The position numbers and the translations under genes are program-made. DNA of 64,000 bases from Anaerolineae bacterium. GTDB lineage: Bacteria; Chloroflexota; Anaerolineae; Caldilineales; Caldilineaceae. The notes under the pieces were generated by a model, which worked only from the letters and a program-made list of their open reading frames with translations, made no database searches and had not been told where the DNA came from. Below are positions 1-11,964 of this stretch, piece by piece. The DNA is taken from positions 62,001 through 126,000 of the forward strand of contig JAUIHI010000015.1 in assembly GCA_030432295.1 (NCBI GenBank). Reading direction: 5' to 3'. How positions within the stretch are numbered: the first letter of the stretch is position 1; each line of letters starts with the position of its first letter.

Positions 1-1440
1 CAGTTCCCGCTGCACGTCTGGTTGCCCGACGCGATGGAAGGCCCCACACCGGTCAGCGCGATGATTCACGCGGCCACGATGGTTTCGGCTGGCGTCTTCC
101 TGCTGGTGCGGATGTTCCCCATCTACGAGTATGCCGGGGAGGTTTCGGCCAGTGCGTTGCAATTTGTGGCCTTTATCGGTGGCTTCACGGCTATCTTTGC
201 GGCGACCATCGCCATGGCCCAGTGGGATGTGAAACGGGTGCTGGCCTATTCCACCATCAGCCAGTTGGGCTATATGGTGGCGGCGATTGGGATGGGCGCG
301 TATGTGGCGGCCCTCTTCCACCTGCTCACCCACGCCTTCTTCAAAGCCCTGCTCTTCCTTGGCTCCGGTAGCGTCATCCACGGAATGGAGCACGGCTTTC
401 ATCACGCCCACGAACACGGCAGCCACGATGCCGAAGGACACGACGACCACGGCCATCACGCCCACGTTGTCCGCCGCTCCGACGGCGACTTAAACCCGGA
501 AGATCCCCAGGACATGCGCAATATGGGTGGTCTGCTGCAACGGATGCCCCGCACCGGCTGGACGTTTATTATCGGTGGCTTGGCTCTCTCCGGTTTCCCG
601 CTGATTACCGCCGGTTTCTGGTCGAAGGATGAAATTCTGGCCAGCGCCTGGGGCGGCAATCATCTGTGGGTCTTTGGCACGTTGGCCGTGGCGGCTTTCC
701 TGACTGCCTTCTACACAATGCGCCAGATCGGGCTGACCTTCCTGGGCAAGCCCCGCTCCGAGGGCGCTATCCACGCGCCGGAGAGTGTGCCGTCCATGAC
801 GACGCCGCTGATACTCATCAGCTTCTTTGCGATTGTGGGCGGTTGGATAGGGATTCCCGAGTACTTCCCGGTAATTGGTGGCATTGTCCCCAATTGGATC
901 GAACACTTCCTCGAACCCTATATGGAGTATATGCATCTCCACGCCCATCATCTGGGATTTGACATTGTACCTCTGGCAACTTCGCTGGTGGTTGCCCTGG
1001 GTGGTCTGGGGTTGGGCTATGTGATATACGGCCAGGGCTTGAAGGAAGGGCAGATCGATCCCCTTTCCAAGCTGCTTGGACCTATATGGTGGGCCTGGCA
1101 CCGCAAATACTGGGTGGATGAATTCTATCACGACACAATAATCGCCTTCACAATGGCTCTCGCCAAATTCCTGGCGCTTTTCGACCGGGAATGGGTCATC
1201 GACGCGATTGTCAATGCGATTGGTCGTGTGGCTCTGTGGCTGAGTGCGGTCCTGGCTGCCTTTGATCGGATTGTGATTGATGGCGCTGTAATGGGCCTGG
1301 GCTGGCTCTCGGATCAGGCTGGTGGCATCGCCCGTTTACTTCAGGATGGCCGGGTTCAGGCCTATTTGCTCTTTGGGTTACTGATGGCAGCCGTTTGGCT
1401 CTTCTTGAACGTTCTGCCGTTGATTATGACACTTGTGTAG
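1..1440 (+). CDS. nuoL: NADH-quinone oxidoreductase subunit L (5' part cut by window edge)
   Basis: C-terminal part of the antiporter-like, proton-pumping NuoL subunit of respiratory complex I in the cytoplasmic membrane. The open frame begins before base 1; the first visible residues ([20 protein letters not shown]) are the conserved Lys/His-helix region of the family. Many membrane segments follow, then the long C-terminal amphipathic part ending at base 1440. Unusually, a His-rich loop at 379-465 (12 His in 29 codons) is inserted just before the conserved QDMRNMGGL segment. It is followed by nuoM and nuoN on the same strand, the usual order at the end of a nuo operon. Identity is secure; only the length is unknown. 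Confidence 0.96.
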   Translation, partial: QFPLHVWLPDAMEGPTPVSAMIHAATMVSAGVFLLVRMFPIYEYAGEVSASALQFVAFIGGFTAIFAATIAMAQWDVKRVLAYSTISQLGYMVAAIGMGAYVAALFHLLTHAFFKALLFLGSGSVIHGMEHGFHHAHEHGSHDAEGHDDHGHHAHVVRRSDGDLNPEDPQDMRNMGGLLQRMPRTGWTFIIGGLALSGFPLITAGFWSKDEILASAWGGNHLWVFGTLAVAAFLTAFYTMRQIGLTFLGKPRSEGAIHAPESVPSMTTPLILISFFAIVGGWIGIPEYFPVIGGIVPNWIEHFLEPYMEYMHLHAHHLGFDIVPLATSLVVALGGLGLGYVIYGQGLKEGQIDPLSKLLGPIWWAWHRKYWVDEFYHDTIIAFTMALAKFLALFDREWVIDAIVNAIGRVALWLSAVLAAFDRIVIDGAVMGLGWLSDQAGGIARLLQDGRVQAYLLFGLLMAAVWLFLNVLPLIMTLV

Positions 1441-1573
1441 GAAAGCGGACGCAGATTTTGATGATGTATCTGTCAAGGTAATCAGTAAAACCTGCGTCCT
1501 CCCAGAAGTTGATCAAGACTCTTTGAGTCACGAAATATTAGTACACCTCGTCCGTTCCTGAGGAGAAGATTTC

Positions 1574-3172
1574 ATGGAATCGCTTGATTCGATTGTTTTA
1601 ACCGTCATTTTGTTTTGGCCGGTGGTGTCGGCGCTGCTGGTGCTGCTCTTTGGCAGCAACGACAAACTCATCAAAAATGGGTCGATTGTCGCCAGTCTGC
1701 TTCCGCTGGGGCTGAGCATCTATCTGTTGACCGCCTACGACTTCACAGTCGGTGGGATGCAGTTCAGTGTGAATGCCGAGTGGATCCCCCAGCTCAACGC
1801 CAGCTTCCACCTGGGCGTGGATGGGTTGAGCGTTCCGTTGATCTTCCTGACCGCGCTGCTCTCGACACTGAGCCTTTTCTACAGCGCGGGGGTCATCGGC
1901 AAGCGGGTCAAGGAATACTACTTCCTGATGCACCTGTTGCAGATGAGTATGCTGGGCGTCTTTATGGCCCTGGACTACGTGCTCTTCTACGTCTTCTGGG
2001 AGATCAGCCTGGTTCCGATGTACTTCCTCATCGGCGTCTGGGGTGGGGCTAACCGGGGGTATGCGTCGGTCAAGTTCTTCATCTATACCCTCGTGGGTTC
2101 GGTGGCGATGCTCCTGGCGATTTTGGGTGTCTATTTTGCCACAGGTACATTCGACATCCTGGAAGCGGCCGCGGCCCAGCCCTTTGCCGACAACTTGACC
2201 CTGGCCAGTTTGGCCTTCTGGGGCTTGTTCCTGGGTTTTGCTTTCAAGGTGCCCAGCTTCCCCTTCCACACTTGGCTGCCCGACGCCCATACCGAAGCGC
2301 CCACGGCTGGCAGTGTGATTCTGGCTGGTGTGCTGCTGAAGTTGGGGGCCTACGGTCTGCTGCGCATTATGCTGCCCACCTTCCCCAATGCGTCTGTCTA
2401 TTGGGCGCCCTGGCTGGTGGCGTTGGGTGCAATTGCCATTGTCTACGGCGCGTTTGTATGTGTGGCCCAAACCGACCTGAAACGGCTGATTGCCTACAGT
2501 TCAGTCAGCCATATGGGCTATGTCGTGCTGGGTATCGGTGCTGCCGCGACGGTGATGACGCCGGAAGGGTTGGCGAATATGGCCAATGTCTTCCATCTGT
2601 CAGAAGAGGCGGTTCGCAACAGTGCGGTGATGGCTATCAACGGTGCTACCCTGCAAATGTTCAACCACGGCCTGATTACCGGTGCATTGTTCTTCCTCGT
2701 CGGCATTATCTACGAGCGGGCACATACCCGTGAACTGGCGAAATTTGGCGGTCTGTCGTCCAAGACTCCTTACTATTACGCCATGATGATGGTGGCGGCC
2801 TTTGCCAGTTTGGGGCTGCCGGGTCTTGCTGGTTTCTGGGCTGAATTCTTCACCTTCCGGGGTGCCTTTGCTCTGGTTCCTGTGTGGGCTGCTTTCGGCA
2901 CAATCGGTATCGTCATCACCGCTGTCTACATTCTCTACCGCATCATCCAGAGTGTCTTCCTGGGCGAATACGACGCCACAAAGGTAGACCACTGGACGAC
3001 GGTGGATGGCCACCACGCAGATGGCCCGACCGATATGGTCACCTTTGAAAAGTGGACGCTGTGGCCGCTGGTGGCGGGTATGTTCCTGTTGGGCATCTAC
3101 CCGACGCCCCTCCTGGACTTTTTCAATACATCCGCCATCGAGCTGATGAACTTTGTCAGCAGTCTTTCCTAA
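1574..3172 (+). CDS. nuoM: NADH-quinone oxidoreductase subunit M
   Basis: Complete 532-residue antiporter-like proton-pumping subunit of complex I, of normal family length. The sequence shows about 14 hydrophobic helices, the FWEISLVPMYFLIG helix with its conserved Glu, and the diagnostic FPFHTWLPDAHTEAPTAG motif near residue 240. A GAGGAGAAG ribosome-binding site lies just before the ATG. It sits 133 bases after nuoL and is followed almost directly by nuoN, so it is clearly part of the same operon. A small extra segment (residues about 320-345, TPEGLANMANVFHLSEEA) sits between helices. Confidence 0.97.
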   Translation: MESLDSIVLTVILFWPVVSALLVLLFGSNDKLIKNGSIVASLLPLGLSIYLLTAYDFTVGGMQFSVNAEWIPQLNASFHLGVDGLSVPLIFLTALLSTLSLFYSAGVIGKRVKEYYFLMHLLQMSMLGVFMALDYVLFYVFWEISLVPMYFLIGVWGGANRGYASVKFFIYTLVGSVAMLLAILGVYFATGTFDILEAAAAQPFADNLTLASLAFWGLFLGFAFKVPSFPFHTWLPDAHTEAPTAGSVILAGVLLKLGAYGLLRIMLPTFPNASVYWAPWLVALGAIAIVYGAFVCVAQTDLKRLIAYSSVSHMGYVVLGIGAAATVMTPEGLANMANVFHLSEEAVRNSAVMAINGATLQMFNHGLITGALFFLVGIIYERAHTRELAKFGGLSSKTPYYYAMMMVAAFASLGLPGLAGFWAEFFTFRGAFALVPVWAAFGTIGIVITAVYILYRIIQSVFLGEYDATKVDHWTTVDGHHADGPTDMVTFEKWTLWPLVAGMFLLGIYPTPLLDFFNTSAIELMNFVSSLS

Positions 3173-3185
3173 CGGGGGTGCAGTC

Positions 3186-4679
3186 TTGAACGACCTCGGA
3201 TTGATTTTACCTGAGATCATACTGCTCATCGGCGGGCTGTTTATCTTTTGCCTGGACGTAGCCAGCGATCCCAAGGCCCAGGGCAAGCGCACAGGCGCAA
3301 GCTATATGGCGCTTTCGATCCTTTTCATTGCGGCCGCTCTGCTTGCCAGTATGCTGCAATTGAAGGTGACAGAACCCCAGGTGGCCTATGGGATGATGAC
3401 CATTGATGGCTTTGCTATGTTCATCAAAGTCACGATTCTGACGGGTATGTTGCTGGTGGCGATTGCTGGCGGCGGCTATATGAACAAGCGCACGGAGAAC
3501 CGAAGCGAGTTCTGGACCTTCTTCATTATGGTCAGTCTGGCTATGTGTGTAGCGGCCAGCGCCAATAATCTGGTACTGATTTACATCGCCATTGAGTTTC
3601 TCTCTATCACCAGCTATATGTTGGCTGGTTTCCTGCGGGCGGATCGCCGCAGCAACGAGGCGGGTCTGAAGTACTTCCTCTACGGTTCGGTAGCTTCGGC
3701 GGTGATGCTCTACGGCATCAGCCTGCTCTACGGTGCGACGGGTTCGCTCTATCTGTCCGATATCGCCACCTTCTTTGCCGCGGCAATGGAAGGCCACGAG
3801 AGTATCCAGGGCATCGCCTTTGCGGCCATTCCCGCCACTGTGTTAACCCTGGCGGGTCTGGGTTTCAAAGCCAGTCTGGCCCCCTTCTACCAGTGGGCCC
3901 CAGATACCTACGACGGTTCGCCCACGCCCGTGGCAACCTATCTCTCGACTGCGTCGAAAACAGCCGCCTTTGCGGTGATCGTCCGTGTCTTTGTCGTCGG
4001 CCTTGCCCCGTTTCAGGTCAACTGGGTTCCTATCCTGGCCGGGCTGAGTATCATCACAATGACGATGGGCAATCTGGCCGCGCTGCGTCAGACGAATGTA
4101 AAACGGATGCTGGCCTATAGTTCTGTGGCCCAGGCTGGCTACATTCTGATGGGTCTGGTGGCTGTGACCACCTTCTCAACCAGCGGCATGGATGGACTGA
4201 ACGGCGTGTTGCTCTATCTCTTCGCCTACCTCTTCACAAATGTGGGCGCATTCCTGGTGATTATGGCCGTGGAAGAGACCACCGGCAGCACGGAGTTGAG
4301 TGCCTTTCACGGGCTGATCCACCGGGCGCCGGGACTGGCCGTGATGTTCGTCATCTTCCTGCTCAGCCTCACCGGCATTCCGTTGACTGGCGGTTTCCTG
4401 GGCAAGTTCTATGTCTTCGGTGCAGCCATCCAGCACCAGTATTTCTGGCTGGCTGCGGCGGGTCTGGTGAATGCGGGTATCGCCGCCTTCTACTACCTGA
4501 ACGTTGTGCGCACGATGTTCTTCACTGATGACAAGGGGACGGTTCTGAACGCTCCGATGGGTATTCAGATCAGTCTAGTCATCTGTACGGTGGCAACCCT
4601 GTGGATGGGTGTCTATCCCGCTACGGTCATCGAGTGGGTGAATACAGCTTCGGCGCAGATTCTGGCGGTTGCGCAGTAA
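3186..4679 (+). CDS. nuoN: NADH-quinone oxidoreductase subunit N
   Basis: Third antiporter-like subunit of complex I, 497 residues and all-helical. It has the family motif FKASLAPFYQWAPDTYDGSP around residue 235 and the KRMLAYSS helix. I chose the TTG at 3186 because a GGGGG ribosome-binding site precedes it at good spacing and the protein then starts MNDLGLILPEIILL, as NuoN proteins do. An upstream TTG at 3153 would overlap nuoM and add eleven unlikely residues. It is the last gene of the nuo operon and a strong terminator follows it. Confidence 0.95.
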   Translation: MNDLGLILPEIILLIGGLFIFCLDVASDPKAQGKRTGASYMALSILFIAAALLASMLQLKVTEPQVAYGMMTIDGFAMFIKVTILTGMLLVAIAGGGYMNKRTENRSEFWTFFIMVSLAMCVAASANNLVLIYIAIEFLSITSYMLAGFLRADRRSNEAGLKYFLYGSVASAVMLYGISLLYGATGSLYLSDIATFFAAAMEGHESIQGIAFAAIPATVLTLAGLGFKASLAPFYQWAPDTYDGSPTPVATYLSTASKTAAFAVIVRVFVVGLAPFQVNWVPILAGLSIITMTMGNLAALRQTNVKRMLAYSSVAQAGYILMGLVAVTTFSTSGMDGLNGVLLYLFAYLFTNVGAFLVIMAVEETTGSTELSAFHGLIHRAPGLAVMFVIFLLSLTGIPLTGGFLGKFYVFGAAIQHQYFWLAAAGLVNAGIAAFYYLNVVRTMFFTDDKGTVLNAPMGIQISLVICTVATLWMGVYPATVIEWVNTASAQILAVAQ

Positions 4680-4713
4680 GCTTCAGATGGTAGACGAATT
4701 TGATAAGCACTGT

Positions 4714-4758
4714 AAATGTAGGGACACCAGATGGGTATGTGGTGTCCCTACATTTTTT
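4714..4758 (+). terminator. Rho-independent terminator after nuoN
   Basis: Perfect 16-bp stem (4714-4729 pairing with 4740-4755, core GTAGGGACACCA) with a 10-base loop and a run of six T at 4753-4758. It lies 34 bases after the nuoN stop and should end the complex I transcript. Confidence 0.93.
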
Positions 4759-4858
4759 ATTGGGCACCAATCTGTTGGGCAAAAAACCATTGGCGGCGAC
4801 CGTTGTTGCCATTCAACGCGGCTTGGCTCAATGGCCGAGATACCGAAAGCTGTAACCC

Positions 4859-6604
4859 ATGAAAGCAACCCAAAAACTGGCCAGTTTCCTCAGCCCATAC
4901 TGGCTGTGGGCGATCTTGGCACCATTGTTGATGATGCTCGAAGTCGCAATGGATCTGATGCAACCCCGTTTGATCCAACAGATTATTGATCAAGGTGTTG
5001 CCCAGCAAGACTGGAACCTGGTTCTTGAAACTTCTGGTCTGATGGTGGGGCTGACGCTGATCGGCGTGTCGGGCGGTATGGGCGCGTCGGTCTTTGCGGT
5101 GTTGGCCGCACAGGGCTTCGGCACTGATCTGCGCAGTTCATTGTTCCGCCATGTGCAGTCATTCTCGTTCGGCAACCTGGACGAGCTGGAAACCGGCAAG
5201 ATTATCACCCGGCTAACCAATGACGTCATCCAGGTGCAAGAGCTTGTCATGTTGATGTTGCGCATTATGGTCAGATCACCGCTGATGCTTGTCGGTAGCC
5301 TGATCATGGCTATTCTGACCAGCCCCCTATTGGCTCTACTCTTCGTGGTGCTCATCCCCATTGTTCTGCTCTTTCTAAACTGGATCATCAACAAGACTTT
5401 TCCACTGTTCGGGACGGTGCAGGAGAAACTCGACGCCATCAATACAGTGGTGCAAGAGAATCTGGCGGGTATGCGCCTCGTCAAGGCTTTTGTACGTGCC
5501 GACTATGAAATCGACCGATTTGGCACGGCCAATGACGATTGGATGGATCACAATCTACTGGCGGTCAGGACGGTTGCTGTCACAATGCCTTTTATGATGT
5601 TGGTGCTCAATATGGGGATCGTTGCGACCCTCTGGTTTGGCGGCAACTATGTGAAACTGGGCAATATGCAAGTCGGGCAGATCGTTGCCTTCATCAACTA
5701 CCTCATGATAACGCTGACATCCATGATGATGGTCAGTATGTTGGTCATGCGTGTTTCACGAGCAGAGGCTTCAGCGGTGCGCATTGTGGAGGTCTTTGAA
5801 AGCAAGCCGAAGATCGAATCAGACCCCGACTCGCTCAATGCCTTTAAGCCGAAAGGCCGAGTAGCCTTTGAGCATGTGTCCTTCAGCTATGACGGCGAGG
5901 ATAGCACACCAGCCCTGCAGGAGATAAGCTTTGTAGTCGAACCGGGCGAGACTGTCGCCTTGCTAGGGGCAACCGGATCGGGTAAATCGAGTTTGATCAA
6001 TCTGATCCCGCGCTTCTATGATGTCTTTCAAGGCCGGGTGACGATCGACGGCGTTGATGTACGCCAGATCGATGAGACAGCGTTGCGGCAACAGGTCGGA
6101 GTCGCGCTTCAGGAGTCAGTGCTCTTTAGCGGCACTATCCGAGACAATATCCGCTACGGTCAGCCCGATGCGGACGAAGAGGATGTGATCTCCGCGGCCA
6201 AAATGGCCCAGGCCCATGACTTCATCGTTGGCCTCCCCGACGGCTATGATTCTATCGTCGGTCAGCGTGGGGTGAATTTGTCCGGCGGGCAGAGGCAGCG
6301 ATTGGCCATTGCCCGCGCGCTGCTAATCCAACCGGCGATCCTGATTTTGGATGACAGCACCAGTGCAGTTGACGTCGAGACCGAGGCCAGAATTCAAGAG
6401 GCGTTGGCCCAGGCGCGGCAGGGCAGAACGAGCTTTGTCGTCGCACAGCGGGTCAGCACGGTTCTCAGCGCCGATAAGATTCTGGTATTGGAGAATGGCC
6501 GGATTGTGGCTGCTGGCGATCACGATACGCTGCTGGCCACCAGCCCAATCTACCGCGAGATCTACGAATCACAGATGGACAGCGGGGTCGTGAATCATGG
6601 CTGA
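4859..6604 (+). CDS. ABC exporter half-transporter, degenerate-site subunit
   Basis: A 581-residue fused permease-ATPase of the multidrug/lipid exporter type. The N-terminal part (residues about 15-300) carries six membrane helices and the C-terminal part is the nucleotide-binding domain. It has a normal Walker A (GATGSGKSS) and a perfect LSGGQ signature. The Walker B catalytic Glu is Asp (ILILDDSTS) and the switch His is Gln (FVVAQRVST), so its own ATP site should be catalytically weak. The stop overlaps the start of the next gene by 8 bases, so the two are cotranslated and almost certainly form a heterodimer. Substrate unknown. Confidence 0.93.
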   Translation: MKATQKLASFLSPYWLWAILAPLLMMLEVAMDLMQPRLIQQIIDQGVAQQDWNLVLETSGLMVGLTLIGVSGGMGASVFAVLAAQGFGTDLRSSLFRHVQSFSFGNLDELETGKIITRLTNDVIQVQELVMLMLRIMVRSPLMLVGSLIMAILTSPLLALLFVVLIPIVLLFLNWIINKTFPLFGTVQEKLDAINTVVQENLAGMRLVKAFVRADYEIDRFGTANDDWMDHNLLAVRTVAVTMPFMMLVLNMGIVATLWFGGNYVKLGNMQVGQIVAFINYLMITLTSMMMVSMLVMRVSRAEASAVRIVEVFESKPKIESDPDSLNAFKPKGRVAFEHVSFSYDGEDSTPALQEISFVVEPGETVALLGATGSGKSSLINLIPRFYDVFQGRVTIDGVDVRQIDETALRQQVGVALQESVLFSGTIRDNIRYGQPDADEEDVISAAKMAQAHDFIVGLPDGYDSIVGQRGVNLSGGQRQRLAIARALLIQPAILILDDSTSAVDVETEARIQEALAQARQGRTSFVVAQRVSTVLSADKILVLENGRIVAAGDHDTLLATSPIYREIYESQMDSGVVNHG

Positions 6605-8528
6605 AACTACTTCGGCACGCACAGAAAGAACCCAGGCACCGCCGCCGTTGTTGGGTGGAGGCGGACCTGGGCCACCGCGTGTGATGGGTAAAGTGGAGCG
6701 GGCCAAAGATACCAGAGGCACTATTCTGCGCTTGTGGAGATACCTCAGTCGCCGTAGGGGCGCGCTCTTTCTGGCAACTCTTATGGTGATTGCTTCCACC
6801 CTGCTGGACTTGCTGGGGCCCTATTTGATGGGCGTAGCCATCGATCAATACATCATCACCGGTGATGTGGCTGGCCTTGTTCACATCCTACTCTGGATGG
6901 CAGCAGCCTACGTGACGGCATCGGTTTCGACCTACTTCCAGGCTTATGTGATGGCTGGTGCCGCCCAGCAGGCAGTGCGGGATTTACGCAATGATCTCTT
7001 CGTCCATTTGCAATCCCTGTCACTGCGATTCTTCGACCAAAAGGCCCAGGGCGACCTGATGAGCCGTGTTTCCAACGACATCGAAAATGTCAACAATGTA
7101 CTGAACGAAAGTGTCACCCAATTGATTGCCAGCCTGCTCAGCATGGCCGGCATTGCTGTGGTGATGATCTGGCTCAATCCAATCCTGGCGGCGGTCACGC
7201 TAGTCGTCGTCCCATTGATGACCCTTGGGGTCACCCGCGTCATCGGCGAACGTACGCGGACCGGTTTCCGACAGCAGCAGTCTCAACTGGGCAAGCTAAA
7301 CGGCCTGATTGAGGAGACGATCTCCGGCCAACGGGTGGTCAAGGCCTACGCACAGGAGCAGACTGTCATCAGCGAGTTTGACGTCACAAATCAGGCGTTG
7401 CGCCAGGCAGCCACACGCGCCCAAACCTTTGCCGGGTTTATGGGGCCGATTATGGGTGCCATTAACAATATCAGTCTGGCGATTATAGTTGGGGCTGGCA
7501 GCCTGTTGGCCCTGCGCGGTCTGGCGACCGTTGGCACAATTGCCACATTCATCAACTATTCGCGCCAGTTTGGCCGCCCTCTGGGTGCGCTCGCCAACCT
7601 ATACAACACCATTCAGTCGGCCATTGCGGGCGCTGAACGGGTCTTCCAGATCATCGACGAAGTGCCTGAACTGGTTGATGCGCCGGATGCCGTGCCCCTG
7701 AGCGAGATCAACGGCGAAGTCCTGTTCCACAATGTCAGCTTCGGATACGACAAAGCCCTCCCTGTTCTGAAGAATGTGAGCCTGCATGCCAAGCCCGGAC
7801 AGGTCATCGCTCTGGTGGGGCCTACCGGGGCGGGCAAGACGACGATTGTCAATCTGTTGACGCGTTTCTATGATGTGGATGAAGGCCAGATAGTGATTGA
7901 CGGCCACGATATTCGTCACGTGAAAATAGATGATCTGCGCCGCCAGTTGGGGATCGTCCTGCAGGAGACTTTCCTGTTTGCCGAAACGATGATGGAGAAC
8001 ATACGCTATGGCCGGCTTGACGCCACCGATGAGGAGGTCTTTGCCGCGGCCAGGCTGGCCAATGCGGATCAATTTATCCGTCGTCTGCCTCAAGGCTACC
8101 AGACCCACCTGTCGGAACGTGGCAGCAATCTGAGCCAGGGCCAGCGTCAACTGTTGGCCATCGCCCGGGCCGTCCTGGCCAACCCAAGCATCTTGATTCT
8201 GGACGAGGCAACCAGCAGCGTGGACACGCGGACAGAAAAACAGATCCAGGAAGCGATGTTGAACCTGATGGCGGGCCGCACCAGCTTTGTGATTGCGCAT
8301 CGGCTGAGCACTATCCGGGAAGCTGATCAGATTTTGGTCATCAACCGCGGTGAGGTCATCGAGCGCGGTACACACGAAGAACTGTCGGCACAGCAGGGTT
8401 TTTACCATCAACTCTACGCTAGTCAGTTCCGGGCTACGCGTCGCAAGCTAGCGGATACGGCAGGTCTTAGCAAACCCGTCAGTGGGCAAAATCTGGGACA
8501 ATCGGCCGTCTCTGAAAGCGCCGCATAG
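6597..8528 (+). CDS. ABC exporter half-transporter, catalytic subunit
   Basis: A 643-residue partner of the preceding half-transporter. After a Pro/Gly-rich start come six membrane helices (about residues 55-340) and an ATPase domain with Walker A GPTGAGKTT, Walker B ILILDEATSSVD with the catalytic Glu, and switch His in FVIAHRLST. Its signature is LSQGQ rather than LSGGQ. Together with the neighbour this gives one consensus and one degenerate ATP site, as known for heterodimeric exporters such as TM287/288 and BmrCD. The ATG lies inside the end of the upstream gene (ATGGCTGA overlap). Confidence 0.94.
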   Translation: MAETTSARTERTQAPPPLLGGGGPGPPRVMGKVERAKDTRGTILRLWRYLSRRRGALFLATLMVIASTLLDLLGPYLMGVAIDQYIITGDVAGLVHILLWMAAAYVTASVSTYFQAYVMAGAAQQAVRDLRNDLFVHLQSLSLRFFDQKAQGDLMSRVSNDIENVNNVLNESVTQLIASLLSMAGIAVVMIWLNPILAAVTLVVVPLMTLGVTRVIGERTRTGFRQQQSQLGKLNGLIEETISGQRVVKAYAQEQTVISEFDVTNQALRQAATRAQTFAGFMGPIMGAINNISLAIIVGAGSLLALRGLATVGTIATFINYSRQFGRPLGALANLYNTIQSAIAGAERVFQIIDEVPELVDAPDAVPLSEINGEVLFHNVSFGYDKALPVLKNVSLHAKPGQVIALVGPTGAGKTTIVNLLTRFYDVDEGQIVIDGHDIRHVKIDDLRRQLGIVLQETFLFAETMMENIRYGRLDATDEEVFAAARLANADQFIRRLPQGYQTHLSERGSNLSQGQRQLLAIARAVLANPSILILDEATSSVDTRTEKQIQEAMLNLMAGRTSFVIAHRLSTIREADQILVINRGEVIERGTHEELSAQQGFYHQLYASQFRATRRKLADTAGLSKPVSGQNLGQSAVSESAA

Positions 8529-8559
8529 GTCATTTGACCGGCACGATTTTGCCGAAATT

Positions 8560-8589
8560 TCGACAGGTCTTAAGAATCTATGGTATGAT
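8560..8589 (+). promoter_or_regulatory. Candidate katG promoter with palindrome over the -35
   Basis: TCGACA (8560-8565), 18-base spacer, TATGAT (8584-8589): five of six matches to each consensus box, about 100 bases upstream of the katG start. The perfect palindrome CGAAATTTCG (8553-8562) overlaps the -35 and could be an operator; it does not look like a classical Fur or PerR box. Confidence 0.5.
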
Positions 8590-8644
8590 AGAGCTTGGTA
8601 AATCGATGATTTGTCGAGCCAAAAAGTCACCACTCCACGTATGA

Positions 8645-10885
<2,241 letters not shown>

Positions 10886-10947
10886 TTGGGGCCGATTCCC
10901 GTAAAACGGATGGCTGTGTAAAGCCGGTTTCAGAAGGTCGAACGTAT

Positions 10948-10995
10948 AACAGGGGCGACGATTCAGATTGTTTTGAATCGCCGCCCCTGTTTTTT
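10948..10995 (+). terminator. Terminator after katG
   Basis: An 18-position stem with one mismatch (10948-10965 against 10974-10991, core AACAGGGGCG/CGCCCCTGTT) and a T run at 10990-10995. It is placed about 60 bases after the katG stop. Confidence 0.9.
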
Positions 10996-11038
10996 ACGGC
11001 GATGTTCTGCTATGCAGGACTGAACAGCTTTCGCTCCC

Positions 11039-11067
11039 TTGACATCGCAATCATAGGGCTGTATAGT
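11039..11067 (+). promoter_or_regulatory. Sigma-70-type promoter of degV
   Basis: TTGACA (11039-11044), exactly 17 bases, TATAGT (11062-11067). This is the best consensus promoter in the window. It is followed by a leader of about 50 bases with AAAGGAGGG before the degV ATG. Confidence 0.8.
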
Positions 11068-11123
11068 GAAGCTAGGAGTTGTTCAGCCGGTAACGGAGAT
11101 TTACGCTACGACAAAGGAGGGCC

Positions 11124-11960
11124 ATGAACATTCGCATTGTCACAGACAGCACGTGTGATCTACCCCCAGAGATTGTGCGCCAACTGGCGATCACCGTCAT
11201 CCCGCTTTGGATTAATGTAGGCGATAAATCTTTTTTAGATAGTGTTGATCTGACGCGTACAGAGTTCTACACCCAACTACCCCATTTCGTTCCCCATCCC
11301 CAAACAGCCGCGCCCGGTCCCGGCGTCTTCACAGAAGTCTACGAGCGCCTGGCCGACGAAGGCGCACAGGCCATCCTCTCCATTCACATTTCCGAAACAT
11401 TGAGCGGCACAATCAACTCGGCCCGTGTCGCGGCGGAGCAGTTCGAGCGTATTCCCGTCACAGTGCTGGATTCGAGTCAACTGAGTCTGGGGCTGGGATT
11501 TATCGTCGAGCGCGCCGGGCAGTTGGCCGCAGCAGGCCAGGAAATGCAGGAAATTCTCTCTGCCTTGGAAAATCTGATGGGGCGGGCCTACGTCTTCGCA
11601 TCCTTGCAAACCTTGGAATATCTGCGCCGCAGCGGACGGATGAACTCTGCACTGGCCATCTTCGGCGGCCTGCTCCAGCTCAAACCCCTGCTGCACATGC
11701 ACCGGGGCAACGCAGTCGCACACCGCACCCGCACGCAACGACGCGCCACCGACCGCCTGCTGGCCTGGCTGGCCGAGTATGCGCCCTATGAGCGGCTCGC
11801 CATCGTTCATGCGGGGATTCCCCAAGAAGCCGAAGCCCTATACCAGCAGACCCGTGACTACTTTCCCGCAGGCGAAGTGCTGATCACCCAAATCACACCC
11901 GTTCTCGGCGCGCATCTCGGCATCGGCGCGCTGGGCTTTGCCTGCATCGCAAAGGAATAG
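11124..11960 (+). CDS. DegV family fatty-acid-binding protein
   Basis: 278 residues, full length for the DegV family. It begins with the typical IVTDSTCDLPPEI motif and has the ISETLSGTINSARVAAEQF and RSGRMN segments that line the fatty-acid pocket. Characterised members (FakB) present fatty acids to the FakA kinase; no FakA homologue is visible here, so the partner and exact role are open. It has a near-consensus promoter and a very strong ribosome-binding site. It heads a tightly packed run with the next three genes, which encode small membrane proteins. Confidence 0.9.
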   Translation: MNIRIVTDSTCDLPPEIVRQLAITVIPLWINVGDKSFLDSVDLTRTEFYTQLPHFVPHPQTAAPGPGVFTEVYERLADEGAQAILSIHISETLSGTINSARVAAEQFERIPVTVLDSSQLSLGLGFIVERAGQLAAAGQEMQEILSALENLMGRAYVFASLQTLEYLRRSGRMNSALAIFGGLLQLKPLLHMHRGNAVAHRTRTQRRATDRLLAWLAEYAPYERLAIVHAGIPQEAEALYQQTRDYFPAGEVLITQITPVLGAHLGIGALGFACIAKE

Positions 11961-11964
11961 ATCG

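Noticed and set aside
4669-4989. 106-codon open frame between nuoN and the ABC gene
   Set aside because: It runs across the nuoN terminator into the ABC coding region and has no start signal.
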